Positions 1 through 9,535 of a stretch of 64,000 bases of DNA are shown here, piece after piece. Source of the DNA: Luteimonas sp. J29 (GTDB taxonomy: Bacteria; Pseudomonadota; Gammaproteobacteria; Xanthomonadales; Xanthomonadaceae); contig NZ_AWZR01000001.1 in NCBI RefSeq assembly GCF_000472505.1, positions 363,693 to 427,692 on the forward strand. The letters run 5' to 3'. The notes beneath the pieces were generated by a model. The model saw nothing but the letters and a program-made list of their open reading frames with translations. It had not been told where the DNA came from and ran no database searches. The translations under genes were made by a program, and so were the position numbers. Within the stretch, counting starts at the first letter, position 1; every line of letters begins with the position of its first letter.

Positions 1-294
1 AACGCATGGCGCGCCGCTTCGTGCGTCGCAGCATTCCCCGCCGATATATCCGGCGACGATTTCTTCATTGGTCCGGCATGACGCCGCTGCCTATCCTGCG
101 TTCGCAACCCGCCGGGGCGTGGTCGCGGGCGTTTCCGGTGGCGGCGGCGATGCGGCGCGCCCGGGTCCGGATCGCGCCGCATCGGTGACGGCGGGGAAGG
201 CGGACGGCATCATCCGGCAGGCGACCGGCGATCCCCGCCGGCCGGTCGCGCCTGGCCCGACCGACGGCAGGGACCCCTGGCACGGAGATCCTCG
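1..294. other. Upstream region of the xyloglucan locus, no gene recognised
   Basis: I found no convincing coding sequence here. The short open frames on both strands are arginine- and proline-rich, match no family I know and lack a ribosome binding site. The stretch probably holds the promoter of the esterase gene or the 3' flank of an unseen upstream gene. The only clear signal is GGAG at 284-287, the ribosome binding site of the next gene. Confidence 0.5.
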
Positions 295-2280
295 ATGAAG
301 AAGGCATCCATCCATCCGGCACGACGCGTGCAGGCGGCCGGCGCATCCGCTCCCGGGCAGTCGCCCCGGCGCGGGGCGGGGCCGCGCAGCGCCGCTGCGC
401 TCGCGCTGTTGCTGCCGCTGGCGGCCGCGCACGCAGTCGAACTGCCGCGGGTGTTCGGCGAAGGGATGGTGCTGCAGCGCGACCAGCCGATCCCGGTATG
501 GGGCCGCGCCGACCCCGGCGCCCAGGTCCGGGTCGCGCTCGGCGACCAGCGCGTGGAGACCCGGGCCGGTGCGGACGGCCATTGGCGGGTCGAACTGGCG
601 CCGCGCACGGCGGGCGGACCGCTGGTGATGCGGGTCGATGACGGCAAGGCGCCGGTCGAGCTTGGCGACGTGATGATCGGCGACGTGTGGCTGGCCTCGG
701 GCCAGTCCAACATGGAGTGGCGGCTGTCCGAATCGGCCGACGCCGAGGTGGAGATCGCGCGCGCGACCGATCCGCTGATCCGCCATTTCAAGGTCCGGCG
801 TGCCTGGTCGGGCGAGCCCGAGTGGCAGCTGGCGGGCGGGGAGTGGATCGCGTCCTCGCCGCAGGTGGCGGGCAACTTCTCGGCGGTCGCGCACTTCTTC
901 GCGCGCGAACTGCGCGCCTCGCAGGGCGTGCCGATCGGCATCATCGACAGTTCCTGGAGCGGCAGCGCGATCGAGGCCTGGATGGACGCCGCCAGCCAGG
1001 GCATCGACGCCGACGGCCTGGCGGCGATGGCGCGCCAGCTGCGCGAGGACGACGCGCGCGCGCTGGCGCAGACGCGGCAGAACCTGGCGCGCTGGGAGCT
1101 GCCGGCCGACGACGCCGGCTGGCAGGCGCCCGGGCTGGACGCGTCCGGCTGGGACGACATCCCCGTGCCCGGACTGTGGGAAAGCGCAGGCTGGAACGGC
1201 ATGGACGGCGTGGCCTGGTACCGCACCGGCTTCACGCTGTCCGCGGAAGAGGCGCGGGCCGGGGTGACCCTGGGCGTTGGCCGGATCGACGACAGCGACA
1301 CCACCTGGGTGAACGGCGTCGAGGTCGGCGCGACGTCGATCCAGTACAACCTGCCGCGCGTGTACGAAGTGCCGGCGTCGGCGCTGCGCGAGGGACTGAA
1401 CGAGATCGCGGTGCGGGTGGTCGACGTCGGTGGCGGGGGCGGCATCCACGGCCCGGACGACGAGCTGTTCGTGCAGGTGCAGGGCGGTGCGCGCCGGCCG
1501 CTGGCCGGCACCTGGAAGTTCCGTCCGGCCGAGGTCACCGCGCTCACGCTCGACGACGACAAGCACCAGCGCCCGACCCTGCTCTACAACGCCATGATCC
1601 ACCCGCTGCAGCCATATCCGGTGCGCGGCGTGATCTGGTACCAGGGCGAGTCCAACGCCGGCAGCGTGGAGCAGGCGCTGCGCTACCGCGAACAGTTCCC
1701 GGCGATGATCCGGCAGTGGCGCGCGCAGTGGAATGCGCCGGAGCTGCCGTTCCTGTGGGTGCAGCTGGCGAGCTGGCACTCGGGCGGCGACCAGGGCGAC
1801 AGCAGCCCCTGGGCAGTGCTGCGCGAATCGCAGACCGCGACCCTGTCGCTGCCAGCGACCGGGCAGGCGGTGGCGATCGACATCGGCGACGTCGACGACA
1901 TCCATCCGCGCAACAAGCAGGATGTCGGCCGTCGCCTGGCGCTGGCCGCGCGCCGGGTGGCCTACGGCGAAGACGTCGTGCATTCGGGCCCGGTGTTCAC
2001 CAGTGCGACCTTCGAGGGCGGGGCCGCGCGCCTGGCGTTCGAGGCCGACGGGCTGGCGGTGCGCGGTGGCGGCCGGCTGCAGGGCTTCCGTCTCGCCGGC
2101 GCCGACCGCGTGTTCCATCCGGCGGATGCGGTGATCGAGGGCGACGCCATCGTCGTGCGCAGCGACGCGGTGCCGGCGCCGGTCGCCGTACGCTACGCCT
2201 GGAGCGACGCGCCGGTGGACGCCAACCTGGTCGGCGCCAGCGGGCTTCCCGCCTCGCCATTCCGGAGCGACGACTGGTGA
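295..2280 (+). CDS. Sialate O-acetylesterase-like xyloglucan acetylesterase (CE20 type)
   Basis: Secreted SGNH-type carbohydrate esterase of 661 residues, expected to remove acetyl groups from xyloglucan oligosaccharides in the periplasm. A long basic n-region is followed by a hydrophobic stretch ending AHA, a signal peptidase I site near residue 47. The nucleophile lies in GQSNMEW (Ser138) and the Asp/His pair in DVDDIHPRNK (D534, H537). A jelly-roll-like module of about 145 residues (about 260-405, with GWDDIPVPGLW and TTWVNGVEVG) interrupts the catalytic fold, as in family CE20. ATG at 295 has GGAG 7 nt upstream. First gene of the run esterase-GH35-GH31-GH95, the set known from Xanthomonas xyloglucan loci. 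Family assignment is strong; the substrate is inferred from context. Confidence 0.9.
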   Translation: MKKASIHPARRVQAAGASAPGQSPRRGAGPRSAAALALLLPLAAAHAVELPRVFGEGMVLQRDQPIPVWGRADPGAQVRVALGDQRVETRAGADGHWRVELAPRTAGGPLVMRVDDGKAPVELGDVMIGDVWLASGQSNMEWRLSESADAEVEIARATDPLIRHFKVRRAWSGEPEWQLAGGEWIASSPQVAGNFSAVAHFFARELRASQGVPIGIIDSSWSGSAIEAWMDAASQGIDADGLAAMARQLREDDARALAQTRQNLARWELPADDAGWQAPGLDASGWDDIPVPGLWESAGWNGMDGVAWYRTGFTLSAEEARAGVTLGVGRIDDSDTTWVNGVEVGATSIQYNLPRVYEVPASALREGLNEIAVRVVDVGGGGGIHGPDDELFVQVQGGARRPLAGTWKFRPAEVTALTLDDDKHQRPTLLYNAMIHPLQPYPVRGVIWYQGESNAGSVEQALRYREQFPAMIRQWRAQWNAPELPFLWVQLASWHSGGDQGDSSPWAVLRESQTATLSLPATGQAVAIDIGDVDDIHPRNKQDVGRRLALAARRVAYGEDVVHSGPVFTSATFEGGAARLAFEADGLAVRGGGRLQGFRLAGADRVFHPADAVIEGDAIVVRSDAVPAPVAVRYAWSDAPVDANLVGASGLPASPFRSDDW

Positions 2281-4049
2281 CGGGAACGGGGGCGCCGGAG
2301 CTGCGACGCGGGGCCGCCCCCACCCGACCCTCCCCCGTGGGCGGGGGAGGGCTTTCAAGGTTCCGCGGCGCCCTGGCCGGCGCGGTGCTGCTGGCGGCCT
2401 GGCTGGCGGCCTGCCAGCCGCACGGCGGCCAGGAAGGGCAAGCGGCGGCCGGACGCGGGGCCGCGGCCGGTGCCGGATCCGGCGAGCGCCCGATCCCGCG
2501 TTTCGAGAGCCGCGATGGCCGCCATGCGCTGATCGTCGATGGCGCGCCGTTCCTGGTCCTCGGCGGCCAGGCGCACAACTCCAGCAACTACCCCGAGCCG
2601 CTCAAGCAGGTGTGGCCGGCGCTGGAGGAGCTCGGTGCCAACACCCTGTCGATCTCCATCGCCTGGGAACAGGTCGAGCCCGAGGAGGGCCGGTTCGACT
2701 TCTCCTTCGTCGACCATCTGCTCGAGCAGGCCCGCGCGCACGACAAGCGGCTGGTCCTGCTCTGGTTCGCCACCTGGAAGAACAACGGGCCGAACTACGC
2801 GCCGGCCTGGGTGAAGCTCGACAACGACCGCTTCCCGCGCGTGGTGCGCGAGGACGGCGTGGTGCTGAACTCGCTCTCGCCGCACGCGCAGTCGACGCTC
2901 GACGCCGACCGCCGCGCCTTCGCGCGCCTGATGGCGCACCTGCGCGAGCACGACCGCGAGCGCACCGTGATCATGGTCCAGCCGCAGAACGAGCCGGGCA
3001 CCTACGGCGGCGTGCGCGACTACTCGCCGCTGGCACGGCAGGCGTTCGAGGGCCAGGTGCCGCAGGCCCTGCTCGAGCGGCTGGGCAAGCGCCCCGGTAC
3101 CTGGCGCGAGGTGTTCGGCGCCGACGCCGACGAGACCTTCCATGCCTGGCACATCGCCCGCTACATCAACGAGGTGGCGAAGGCCGGCAAGGCCGAGTAC
3201 CCGCTGCCGATGTACGTCAACGCCGCGCTGCGCGGCCCCTTCAACCCGGGCCAGCCGGGCCAGTACGCCAGCGGCGGTCCGACCGACAACATGCTCGACG
3301 TGTACAAGGCCGCGGCGCCGGACATCGACCTGCTGGCGCCCGACATCTACATGCCCGAGTACCTGCACTACACCACGGTGCTCGAACGCTACGCGCGCCC
3401 GGACAACGCGCTGTTCGTGGCCGAGACCGGCAACGCGCCCGAGTACGCGCGCTACCTGTTCGCCGCGCTCGACCACGACGGCATCGGCTGGGTACCGTTC
3501 GGCATGGACTACACGCCCTACGGCAACTGGCCGCTGGGCGTGAAGCGCACCACGCCCGGGACCATCGCGCCGTTCAGGCTGGCCTTCGCCCTGGTCAACC
3601 AGGGCATGCGCGAGTTCGCGAAGGCGGCGTCGGAAGGGCGCCTGCACGGCGTGGCCGAGCAGCCCGGCGTGCCCGAACGCACGATCCGGCTCAACGCGCG
3701 CTGGAACGCCACCATCGCCTACGGCCTGCCGCACTTCTGGTTCCAGGGGCAGGCGCCCGGCAATCCGGAACCGGTTGGCGGCGCGCTGATCGCCGAGCTC
3801 GGTCCCGACGAGTTCCTGGTCACCGGCATGCATGCACGCGTGACGCTGCAACCGGCCGCGGAAGGCGAGGCGCTGATCTACGAACGGGTCGAGGAAGGCC
3901 GCTACGTGGACGGTCGCTGGGAGTTCCACCGCAACTGGAACGGCGACCAGACCGACTATGGATTGAACTTCTCCGACGCCGTGCAGCTGCTGCGCGTGCG
4001 CCTGGCGACCTACCGCACCACCACCGACGTCGAGCCCCGGGAGGACTGA
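2277..4049 (+). CDS. GH35-like beta-galactosidase, lipoprotein (DUF5597 type)
   Basis: Glycoside hydrolase of 590 residues, expected to remove galactose from xyloglucan side chains. GTG at 2277 overlaps the upstream stop and has GGAG 9 nt before it. The N-terminus carries a hydrophobic segment ending LAAC, a lipobox, so the protein is probably a lipoprotein. The TIM-barrel body follows: the acid/base is likely Glu239 in QPQNEPG and the nucleophile Glu383 in LFVAETGNAPEY. The first 20 or so residues are translated from a repeat-like palindrome (2328-2351). An in-frame GTG at 2337 would give a compact 26-residue lipoprotein signal but has no Shine-Dalgarno sequence, so I prefer 2277. The open frame runs upstream to 687, but that part is antiparallel noise inside the esterase gene. 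Confidence 0.88.
   Translation: MTGTGAPELRRGAAPTRPSPVGGGGLSRFRGALAGAVLLAAWLAACQPHGGQEGQAAAGRGAAAGAGSGERPIPRFESRDGRHALIVDGAPFLVLGGQAHNSSNYPEPLKQVWPALEELGANTLSISIAWEQVEPEEGRFDFSFVDHLLEQARAHDKRLVLLWFATWKNNGPNYAPAWVKLDNDRFPRVVREDGVVLNSLSPHAQSTLDADRRAFARLMAHLREHDRERTVIMVQPQNEPGTYGGVRDYSPLARQAFEGQVPQALLERLGKRPGTWREVFGADADETFHAWHIARYINEVAKAGKAEYPLPMYVNAALRGPFNPGQPGQYASGGPTDNMLDVYKAAAPDIDLLAPDIYMPEYLHYTTVLERYARPDNALFVAETGNAPEYARYLFAALDHDGIGWVPFGMDYTPYGNWPLGVKRTTPGTIAPFRLAFALVNQGMREFAKAASEGRLHGVAEQPGVPERTIRLNARWNATIAYGLPHFWFQGQAPGNPEPVGGALIAELGPDEFLVTGMHARVTLQPAAEGEALIYERVEEGRYVDGRWEFHRNWNGDQTDYGLNFSDAVQLLRVRLATYRTTTDVEPRED
2328..2351. repeat. REP-like palindrome, copy inside the GH35 signal region
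   Basis: A CCCTCCCCCG arm, a short centre and a GGGGGAGGG arm form a 24-nt GC-rich palindrome. It is nearly identical to a copy at 34799-34822 and related to the two units at 6934-7057. Here it lies within translated sequence (residues about 18-25, Pro-Ser-Pro-Val-Gly4). Confidence 0.65.
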
Positions 4050-4053
4050 CGCC

Positions 4054-6912
4054 ATGCAACGATTCCGCCGATCCGCGCCGCTGCTGGCGCTTCCGCTCGC
4101 CGCGATCCTCGCCGGCTGCGGCGCCCGCGCCGACACGCGCTGGGAGCACGTGGGCAGCGACGTCGTCGTGCGACCGGCCGCCGCGGACGCGGCCGACGTG
4201 CGCCTGCAGGTGGTGTCGGACCGGATCATCCGCGTCACCGCCGATCCGGACGGGACCTTCGAGCGATCGCCGAGCCTGATGCGCGTGGAGCGCGACGGTC
4301 CGGCGCCGCGTTTCGACGTCGCCGAGGCCGACGGCACGCTGCGCGTATCCGCCGCCGGGGTGTCGGCCGAGGTCTCGCTCGAGGACGGCCGGGTCGCGTT
4401 CTTCGACGGCGAGGGCCGGCCACTGCTCGCGGAGGCCGCGGGCGGGCGGGGCTTCACGCCGGTCCGGTTCGATGGACGCGACTACTACAGCGTCCGCCAG
4501 CGCTTCGAGTCCGCCGGCGACGAGAGCCTGCACGGCACCGGCCTCCACCAGCAGGGCTGGATGGACCTCAAGGGCCGCGACGTGGAGCTGCTCCAGCACA
4601 ACATCGACAAGGCGATTCCCTACCTGGTCTCGAGCCGCGGCTACGGCATCCTCTGGGACAACAATTCGATCACCCGCTACGGCGACCCGCGCGGGTTGCG
4701 CCAGATCGGCGAGGTGGTGGCGCTGTACGACCGCGACGGCGTGGAGGGCGCGCTGACCGCGACCTACTCCATCGACGGCGACGCCAGGCTCGTGCGCCGC
4801 GAGGAGAAGATCGACTACCAGTTCATCTCCGGGCTGGAGGACTTCCCGGAGGAGGGCAAGAACCTCGAGCCCGGCGGCCGCAGCCTGGTGGTCTGGGAGG
4901 GCCAGTTCGCCGCCCGCCGCGACGGCCGCCACACCTTCTCGCTGTTCGGCAGCGAGTACATGAAGCTGTACGTCGACGGCGAGCTGGTGGTCGACCGCTG
5001 GCGCCAGAACTGGAACCCGTGGCACCACGAGTTCGCGCTCGACCTGCGGGCGGGCGAGCGCCACGACCTGCGCATCGAATGGGACCGGATCGAACCTGCG
5101 TACATCGCGCTGCAGGGCCGCGACCCGCTGCCACCGGAGGAGGCCGCCGACCTGTCGATCTGGTCGGAGGCGGCGCAGGTGATCGACTACTACGTCGTGG
5201 CCGGCGGCGACATGGACGGCGCCATCGCCGGCTACCGCGAGCTCACCGGCAAGGCGGTGCTGCTGCCGAAGTGGGCCTACGGTTTCTGGCAGAGCCGCGA
5301 GCGCTACAAGACCCAGCAGGAGCTGACCGGCGTGCTGGACGAGTACCGCCGCCGCAAGCTGCCGATCGACGCGATCGTGCTCGACTGGTCGTACTGGCCG
5401 GAGGACGCCTGGGGCTCGCACGACTTCGATCCCGGGCGCTTCCCCGATCCCGAGGGCATGGTCCGCCACGTCCACGAGCGCAACGCCCAGGTGATGATCT
5501 CGGTGTGGCCGAAGTTCTACCCGGACACGGAGCACTTCAAGGAACTCGACGCGGCCGGATTCATGTACCGGCGCAACATCGAGGTCGGCGAGCGCGACTG
5601 GATCGGCGAGGGCTACCTGAACTCCTTCTACGATCCGTTCTCGCGCGAGGCCCAGGCGATCTTCTGGCGCCAGGTCGACGCCAAGCTCAACCGCAAGGGA
5701 TTCGACGCCTGGTGGCTGGACGCCACCGAGCCGGACCTGCACAGCAACCTGGACATCGGCGAGCGCAAGGCGCGCACCATGCCCAATGCGCTGGGCTCCT
5801 CGACCGAGTACTTCAACGCCTATCCGCTGCCGCATTCGGAAGGCGTGTACCGCGGCTCGCGCGAGGTGGACCCGGACAAGCGCGTGTTCATCCTGTCTCG
5901 CGCCTTCTTCGCCGGCCAGCAGCGGGCCGCGGCGGCGTTCTGGAGCGGCGACATCGTGCCGCGCTGGGACGACTTCCGCGAGCAGATTTCCGGCCTGGTC
6001 AACGCCTCCATGGCCGGCGCGCCGAACGTGAGCTTCGACATCGGCGGCTTCTCGCCCGAGCGCCGCTACGAGCGCAAGGATCCCGCACACCTGGCCGAGT
6101 GGCGCGAGCTCAACCTGCGCTGGTTCCAGCATGGCGCCTTCGTGCCCATCTTCCGTTCGCACGGCCAGTTCCCGTACCGGGAGATCTGGGAGATCGCGCC
6201 GGAGGGCACGCCGCACTACGACAGCTTCGTGCACTACCTGAAGCTGCGTTACACCCTGCTGCCGTACATCTACACCCTGGCCGGCGACACCTGGCACCGC
6301 GACGGCACCCTCCTGCGCGCGCTGGCGATGGATTTCCCCGGCGACCCGAAGGCACGCGAGGTCGCCGACCAGTACCTGTTCGGCCCCGCCTTCCTGGTTG
6401 CGCCCGTGACCACGTTCGGCGCCACCAGCCGCGAGGTGTACCTGCCGGCCGGCGCGCAGTGGGTCGACTTCGACACCGGACAGCGGCACGAGGGCGGCCG
6501 CACGATCACCGCGGCCGCGCCGCTGCAGCGCATGCCGCTGTTCGTGCGCGCCGGCTCGATCGTGCCGCGGACCGTGGTCCAGGAGTACGTGGACCAGGTG
6601 CCCGACGCGCCGCTGACCATCGAGGTCTATACCGGCGCCGACGGCCGCTTCGCGCTGTATGAGGACGACGGCCGCGGCTACGGCTACGAGCGCGGAGAAT
6701 GGTCGCGGATCCCGCTGGCCTGGGACGACGCGGCGGGCGCGCTGACCATCGGCGCGCGCGAAGGCGCGTACCCCGGCATGCCTGCCACGCGCGAAATGCG
6801 CGTGCGCTTCATCGACGGCCCGCGCGGCGACAACGGCGCGCTGGAGCCGGCGGCCGACGTCACGGTGGTGTACGACGGCAGCGAGGTGGTCGTGGAGCGG
6901 CCGGGGGCATGA
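4054..6912 (+). CDS. GH31 alpha-xylosidase with PA14 insert, lipoprotein
   Basis: Family GH31 enzyme of 952 residues, expected to release alpha-linked xylose from the non-reducing end of xyloglucan oligosaccharides. The signal peptide ends LAGC (residues 19-22), so it should be a lipoprotein. A PA14 domain sits at about 270-370 (FSLFGSEYMKLYVDGEL), before the catalytic barrel (LLPKWAYGFWQSRERY onward), as in Cellvibrio Xyl31A. The nucleophile is Asp556 in WWLDATEPD and the acid/base probably Asp633 in WSGDI. It starts 4 nt after the GH35 stop, so the genes are almost certainly co-transcribed. The PA14 insert favours alpha-xylosidase over alpha-glucosidase; that specificity is an inference. 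Confidence 0.93.
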   Translation: MQRFRRSAPLLALPLAAILAGCGARADTRWEHVGSDVVVRPAAADAADVRLQVVSDRIIRVTADPDGTFERSPSLMRVERDGPAPRFDVAEADGTLRVSAAGVSAEVSLEDGRVAFFDGEGRPLLAEAAGGRGFTPVRFDGRDYYSVRQRFESAGDESLHGTGLHQQGWMDLKGRDVELLQHNIDKAIPYLVSSRGYGILWDNNSITRYGDPRGLRQIGEVVALYDRDGVEGALTATYSIDGDARLVRREEKIDYQFISGLEDFPEEGKNLEPGGRSLVVWEGQFAARRDGRHTFSLFGSEYMKLYVDGELVVDRWRQNWNPWHHEFALDLRAGERHDLRIEWDRIEPAYIALQGRDPLPPEEAADLSIWSEAAQVIDYYVVAGGDMDGAIAGYRELTGKAVLLPKWAYGFWQSRERYKTQQELTGVLDEYRRRKLPIDAIVLDWSYWPEDAWGSHDFDPGRFPDPEGMVRHVHERNAQVMISVWPKFYPDTEHFKELDAAGFMYRRNIEVGERDWIGEGYLNSFYDPFSREAQAIFWRQVDAKLNRKGFDAWWLDATEPDLHSNLDIGERKARTMPNALGSSTEYFNAYPLPHSEGVYRGSREVDPDKRVFILSRAFFAGQQRAAAAFWSGDIVPRWDDFREQISGLVNASMAGAPNVSFDIGGFSPERRYERKDPAHLAEWRELNLRWFQHGAFVPIFRSHGQFPYREIWEIAPEGTPHYDSFVHYLKLRYTLLPYIYTLAGDTWHRDGTLLRALAMDFPGDPKAREVADQYLFGPAFLVAPVTTFGATSREVYLPAGAQWVDFDTGQRHEGGRTITAAAPLQRMPLFVRAGSIVPRTVVQEYVDQVPDAPLTIEVYTGADGRFALYEDDGRGYGYERGEWSRIPLAWDDAAGALTIGAREGAYPGMPATREMRVRFIDGPRGDNGALEPAADVTVVYDGSEVVVERPGA

Positions 6913-6933
6913 CGCGCGGCGCGCGCCTGGCGA

Positions 6934-7057
6934 CCCCCACCCCGGCCTTCCCCCGCATGCGGGGGAGGGAGTTGATTGCGCGCGGAGCGGACGCAGTCGC
7001 CACATGGGCGTACACGGCGCTCCCTCCCCCGCGTGCGGGGGAGGGCCGGGGTGGGGG
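6934..7057. repeat. Inverted pair of REP-like palindromes (BIME-like)
   Basis: Two 35-nt units (6934-6968 and 7023-7057) are inverted copies of each other and differ at only two positions. Each starts or ends with CCCCCACCCCGGCC and contains a CCCCCGC/GCGGGGG palindrome. They are separated by 54 nt and fill most of the gap between the GH31 and GH95 genes. The layout is that of a bacterial interspersed mosaic element, which often stabilises mRNA 3' ends or tunes expression between operon genes. Confidence 0.75.
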
Positions 7058-7108
7058 CAGCAACGGCCTCGGGCAGGCCCCAACCGCATCCGGCCCCGAC
7101 CACTCGCC

Positions 7109-9535
7109 ATGAGCTTCGACCCGCGCCGCCGCGACGCGCTCAAGGCCGCGACCCTCGCCGCCGTCGCCGGCGGGCTTGGCCTCGTCCCGGGGTCTCCACG
7201 CGCCGGCGGCGATGCGCGGCCCTCCGCAGCGGATGCGGGCGCCATCGACACCGCCGCGGAGCCGGGTGCGTGGAACCATCTCCGCCTCTGGTACCCGCGC
7301 CCCGCCACCCAGTGGGTCGAGGCGCTGCCGCTGGGCAACGGCGCGCTGGGCGCCATGGTCTGGGGTGGCGCCAGGTATGAGCGGATCCAGCTCAACGACG
7401 ACACCCTGTACGCCGGCGGCCCGTACGACCCGGCGCCCGAGGGCGTGGGCGAGGCATTGGCGCGGGTGCGCAGCCTGCTGTTCGCCGGCCGCTACGCCGA
7501 GGCCGAGGCGCTGGCGAACGAACGGCTGATGGCGCGGCCGCTCAAGCAGATGCCCTACCAGCCGCTCGGCGACCTGGTGCTGGACTTCCTCGAGATCGCC
7601 GAGACCGGCGGCTACCGGCGCGAGCTCGATCTCGATGCGGCCATCGCGACCACGACCTTCGAGGCACGCGGCATGCAGCACCGGCGCGAGGCGCTGGTGT
7701 CGGCGCCGGCCCAGTGCCTGGCGGTGCGGCTGACCGGCGACATGCCCGGCCGCATCGGCCTGCGCGTGGGCCTGCAGAGCGACCAGCCCTCGGCGCGCGC
7801 GGTCGCCGACGGGAACGGCGGCCTGCTGCTGCAGGGGCGCAACGAACCGGCGCACGGCATCGAGGGCCGGCTGCGCTTCTGCGCCCGGGCGCGGGTGCTG
7901 CCGGTCGGCGGCACGCTGCGCCACCTCGGCGACCGGATCGAGGTGCGCGACGCCGACGAGGTCGTGGTCCTGCTGGCCGCGGCCACCAGCTTCCGCCGCT
8001 ACGACGACGTCTCCGCCGACCCCGACCTCGCCACCGCGCAGCGGCTCGACCGCGCGCTCGCACAGGGCTGGGACGGGATCGTCCGCGAGCACCTGCGCTT
8101 CCACCGCGCGCTGTTCCGCCGGGTCTCGATCGACCTCGGGCGCTCGCCGCCGGACGTGGCCGCGCTGCCCACGGACGAGCGCGTGGCGCGCTTCGCCGAC
8201 GGCCACGACCCCGAGCTGGCCGCGCTCTACCACCAGTTCGGCCGCTACCTGCTGATCGCCAGCTCCCTGCCCGGCACCCAGCCGGCCAACCTGCAGGGCA
8301 TCTGGAACGACCTGATGCACCCGCCATGGGAGAGCAAGTACACGATCAACATCAATACCCAGATGAACTACTGGCCGGCGGAGGCCAACGCACTGCCCGA
8401 GTGCGTGGAGCCGCTGGAGCGGATGGTGGCCGAACTGGCCGAATCCGGAGCGCGCACCGCGCGCGCGATGTACGGCGCGCCGGGCTGGGTGGCGCACCAC
8501 AACACCGACCTGTGGCGCGCCACCGCGCCGATCGACGGCGCCCAGTGGGGCCTGTGGCCGCTCGGCGGGGCCTGGTTGCTGCAGCACCTGTGGGACCGCT
8601 GGGACTACGGCCGCGATCCCGCCGTGTTGCAGCGCGTGTATCCGCTGTTCCGCGGCGCCGCCGAGTTCTTCGCCGCCACCCTGGTCGAGGACCCCAACAC
8701 CGGCGCGCTGGTCACCGCGCCTTCGATCTCGCCGGAGAACCCGCATCCGCACGGTGCCACCCTGTGCGCCGGCCCGTCGATGGACGCGCAGATCCTGCGC
8801 GACCTGTTCGACCGCTGCATCGCGGCCTCGCGCCTGCTGGGCGTGGATGCGGACTTCGCGGCACGCCTGGCCGCGCTGCGCGAACGGCTGCCGCCGCACC
8901 GGATCGGCAGGGCCGGCCAGCTGCAGGAGTGGCAGCAGGACTGGGACATGGAGGCGCCCGAGCCCGACCACCGCCACGTCTCCCACCTCTACGCCCTGCA
9001 TCCCTCCAGCCAGATCAACGTGCGCGACACGCCGGCGCTGGCCGCTGCCGCGCGCCGTTCGCTGGAGCTGCGCGGCGACGAAGCCACCGGCTGGGGCCTG
9101 GGCTGGCGCCTGAACCTGTGGGCGCGGCTGCGCGATTCCGGGCGCGCGATGCGGATCCTGCGCCTGCTCATCAGCCCCTCGCGCACCTATCCCAACCTGT
9201 TCGACGCCCATCCGCCGTTCCAGATCGACGGCAACTTCGGCGGCACCGCGGGAATCACCGAGATGCTCGTGCAGAGCTGGGGCGAGACCGTGTTCCTGCT
9301 GCCCGCGTTGCCGCGCGAGTGGCGCGACGGCCACCTGCGCGGCGTGCGGGTGCGCAACGCCGCCAGCCTCGACCTGTCCTGGCGCGGCGGCAGGCTCGAC
9401 TCCGCCGTCCTGCGCAGCGAACGCGGCGGCCGCTACCGGGTCGACTACCGCGGGAACGAACTGGGACTGGAACTGGCCGCCGGCGGAACCGCGCGGTTGC
9501 GGGCGGGACACGGCGACCGGCTGGAGCAGGCGTGA
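7109..9535 (+). CDS. GH95 alpha-L-fucosidase, probable Tat substrate
   Basis: Family GH95 enzyme of 808 residues, expected to remove alpha-1,2-fucose from xyloglucan. The start at 7109 gives MSFDPRRRDALKAA followed by a hydrophobic stretch, a twin-arginine signal; the frame upstream merely reads through the repeat pair. Conserved sites are NINTQMNYWPAE (414-425), SPENP with the likely general acid Glu543, and QIDGNFGG with Asp707, the residues used by the inverting GH95 mechanism. It follows the GH31 gene after 196 nt of repeats and is the last hydrolase of the cluster. Tat export contrasts with the lipoprotein signals of the GH35 and GH31 enzymes. Confidence 0.92.
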   Translation: MSFDPRRRDALKAATLAAVAGGLGLVPGSPRAGGDARPSAADAGAIDTAAEPGAWNHLRLWYPRPATQWVEALPLGNGALGAMVWGGARYERIQLNDDTLYAGGPYDPAPEGVGEALARVRSLLFAGRYAEAEALANERLMARPLKQMPYQPLGDLVLDFLEIAETGGYRRELDLDAAIATTTFEARGMQHRREALVSAPAQCLAVRLTGDMPGRIGLRVGLQSDQPSARAVADGNGGLLLQGRNEPAHGIEGRLRFCARARVLPVGGTLRHLGDRIEVRDADEVVVLLAAATSFRRYDDVSADPDLATAQRLDRALAQGWDGIVREHLRFHRALFRRVSIDLGRSPPDVAALPTDERVARFADGHDPELAALYHQFGRYLLIASSLPGTQPANLQGIWNDLMHPPWESKYTININTQMNYWPAEANALPECVEPLERMVAELAESGARTARAMYGAPGWVAHHNTDLWRATAPIDGAQWGLWPLGGAWLLQHLWDRWDYGRDPAVLQRVYPLFRGAAEFFAATLVEDPNTGALVTAPSISPENPHPHGATLCAGPSMDAQILRDLFDRCIAASRLLGVDADFAARLAALRERLPPHRIGRAGQLQEWQQDWDMEAPEPDHRHVSHLYALHPSSQINVRDTPALAAAARRSLELRGDEATGWGLGWRLNLWARLRDSGRAMRILRLLISPSRTYPNLFDAHPPFQIDGNFGGTAGITEMLVQSWGETVFLLPALPREWRDGHLRGVRVRNAASLDLSWRGGRLDSAVLRSERGGRYRVDYRGNELGLELAAGGTARLRAGHGDRLEQA

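Noticed and set aside
91..4457. Very long open frames antisense to the xyloglucan genes (for example 91-2358 and 2355-4457, minus strand)
   Set aside because: They are rich in Arg, Ala, His and Pro, match no family and mirror the codon bias of the real genes; a common artefact in DNA of this GC content.
7004..7108. Earlier start for the GH95 fucosidase
   Set aside because: It only translates the inverted repeat; the ATG at 7109 directly yields a twin-arginine signal.
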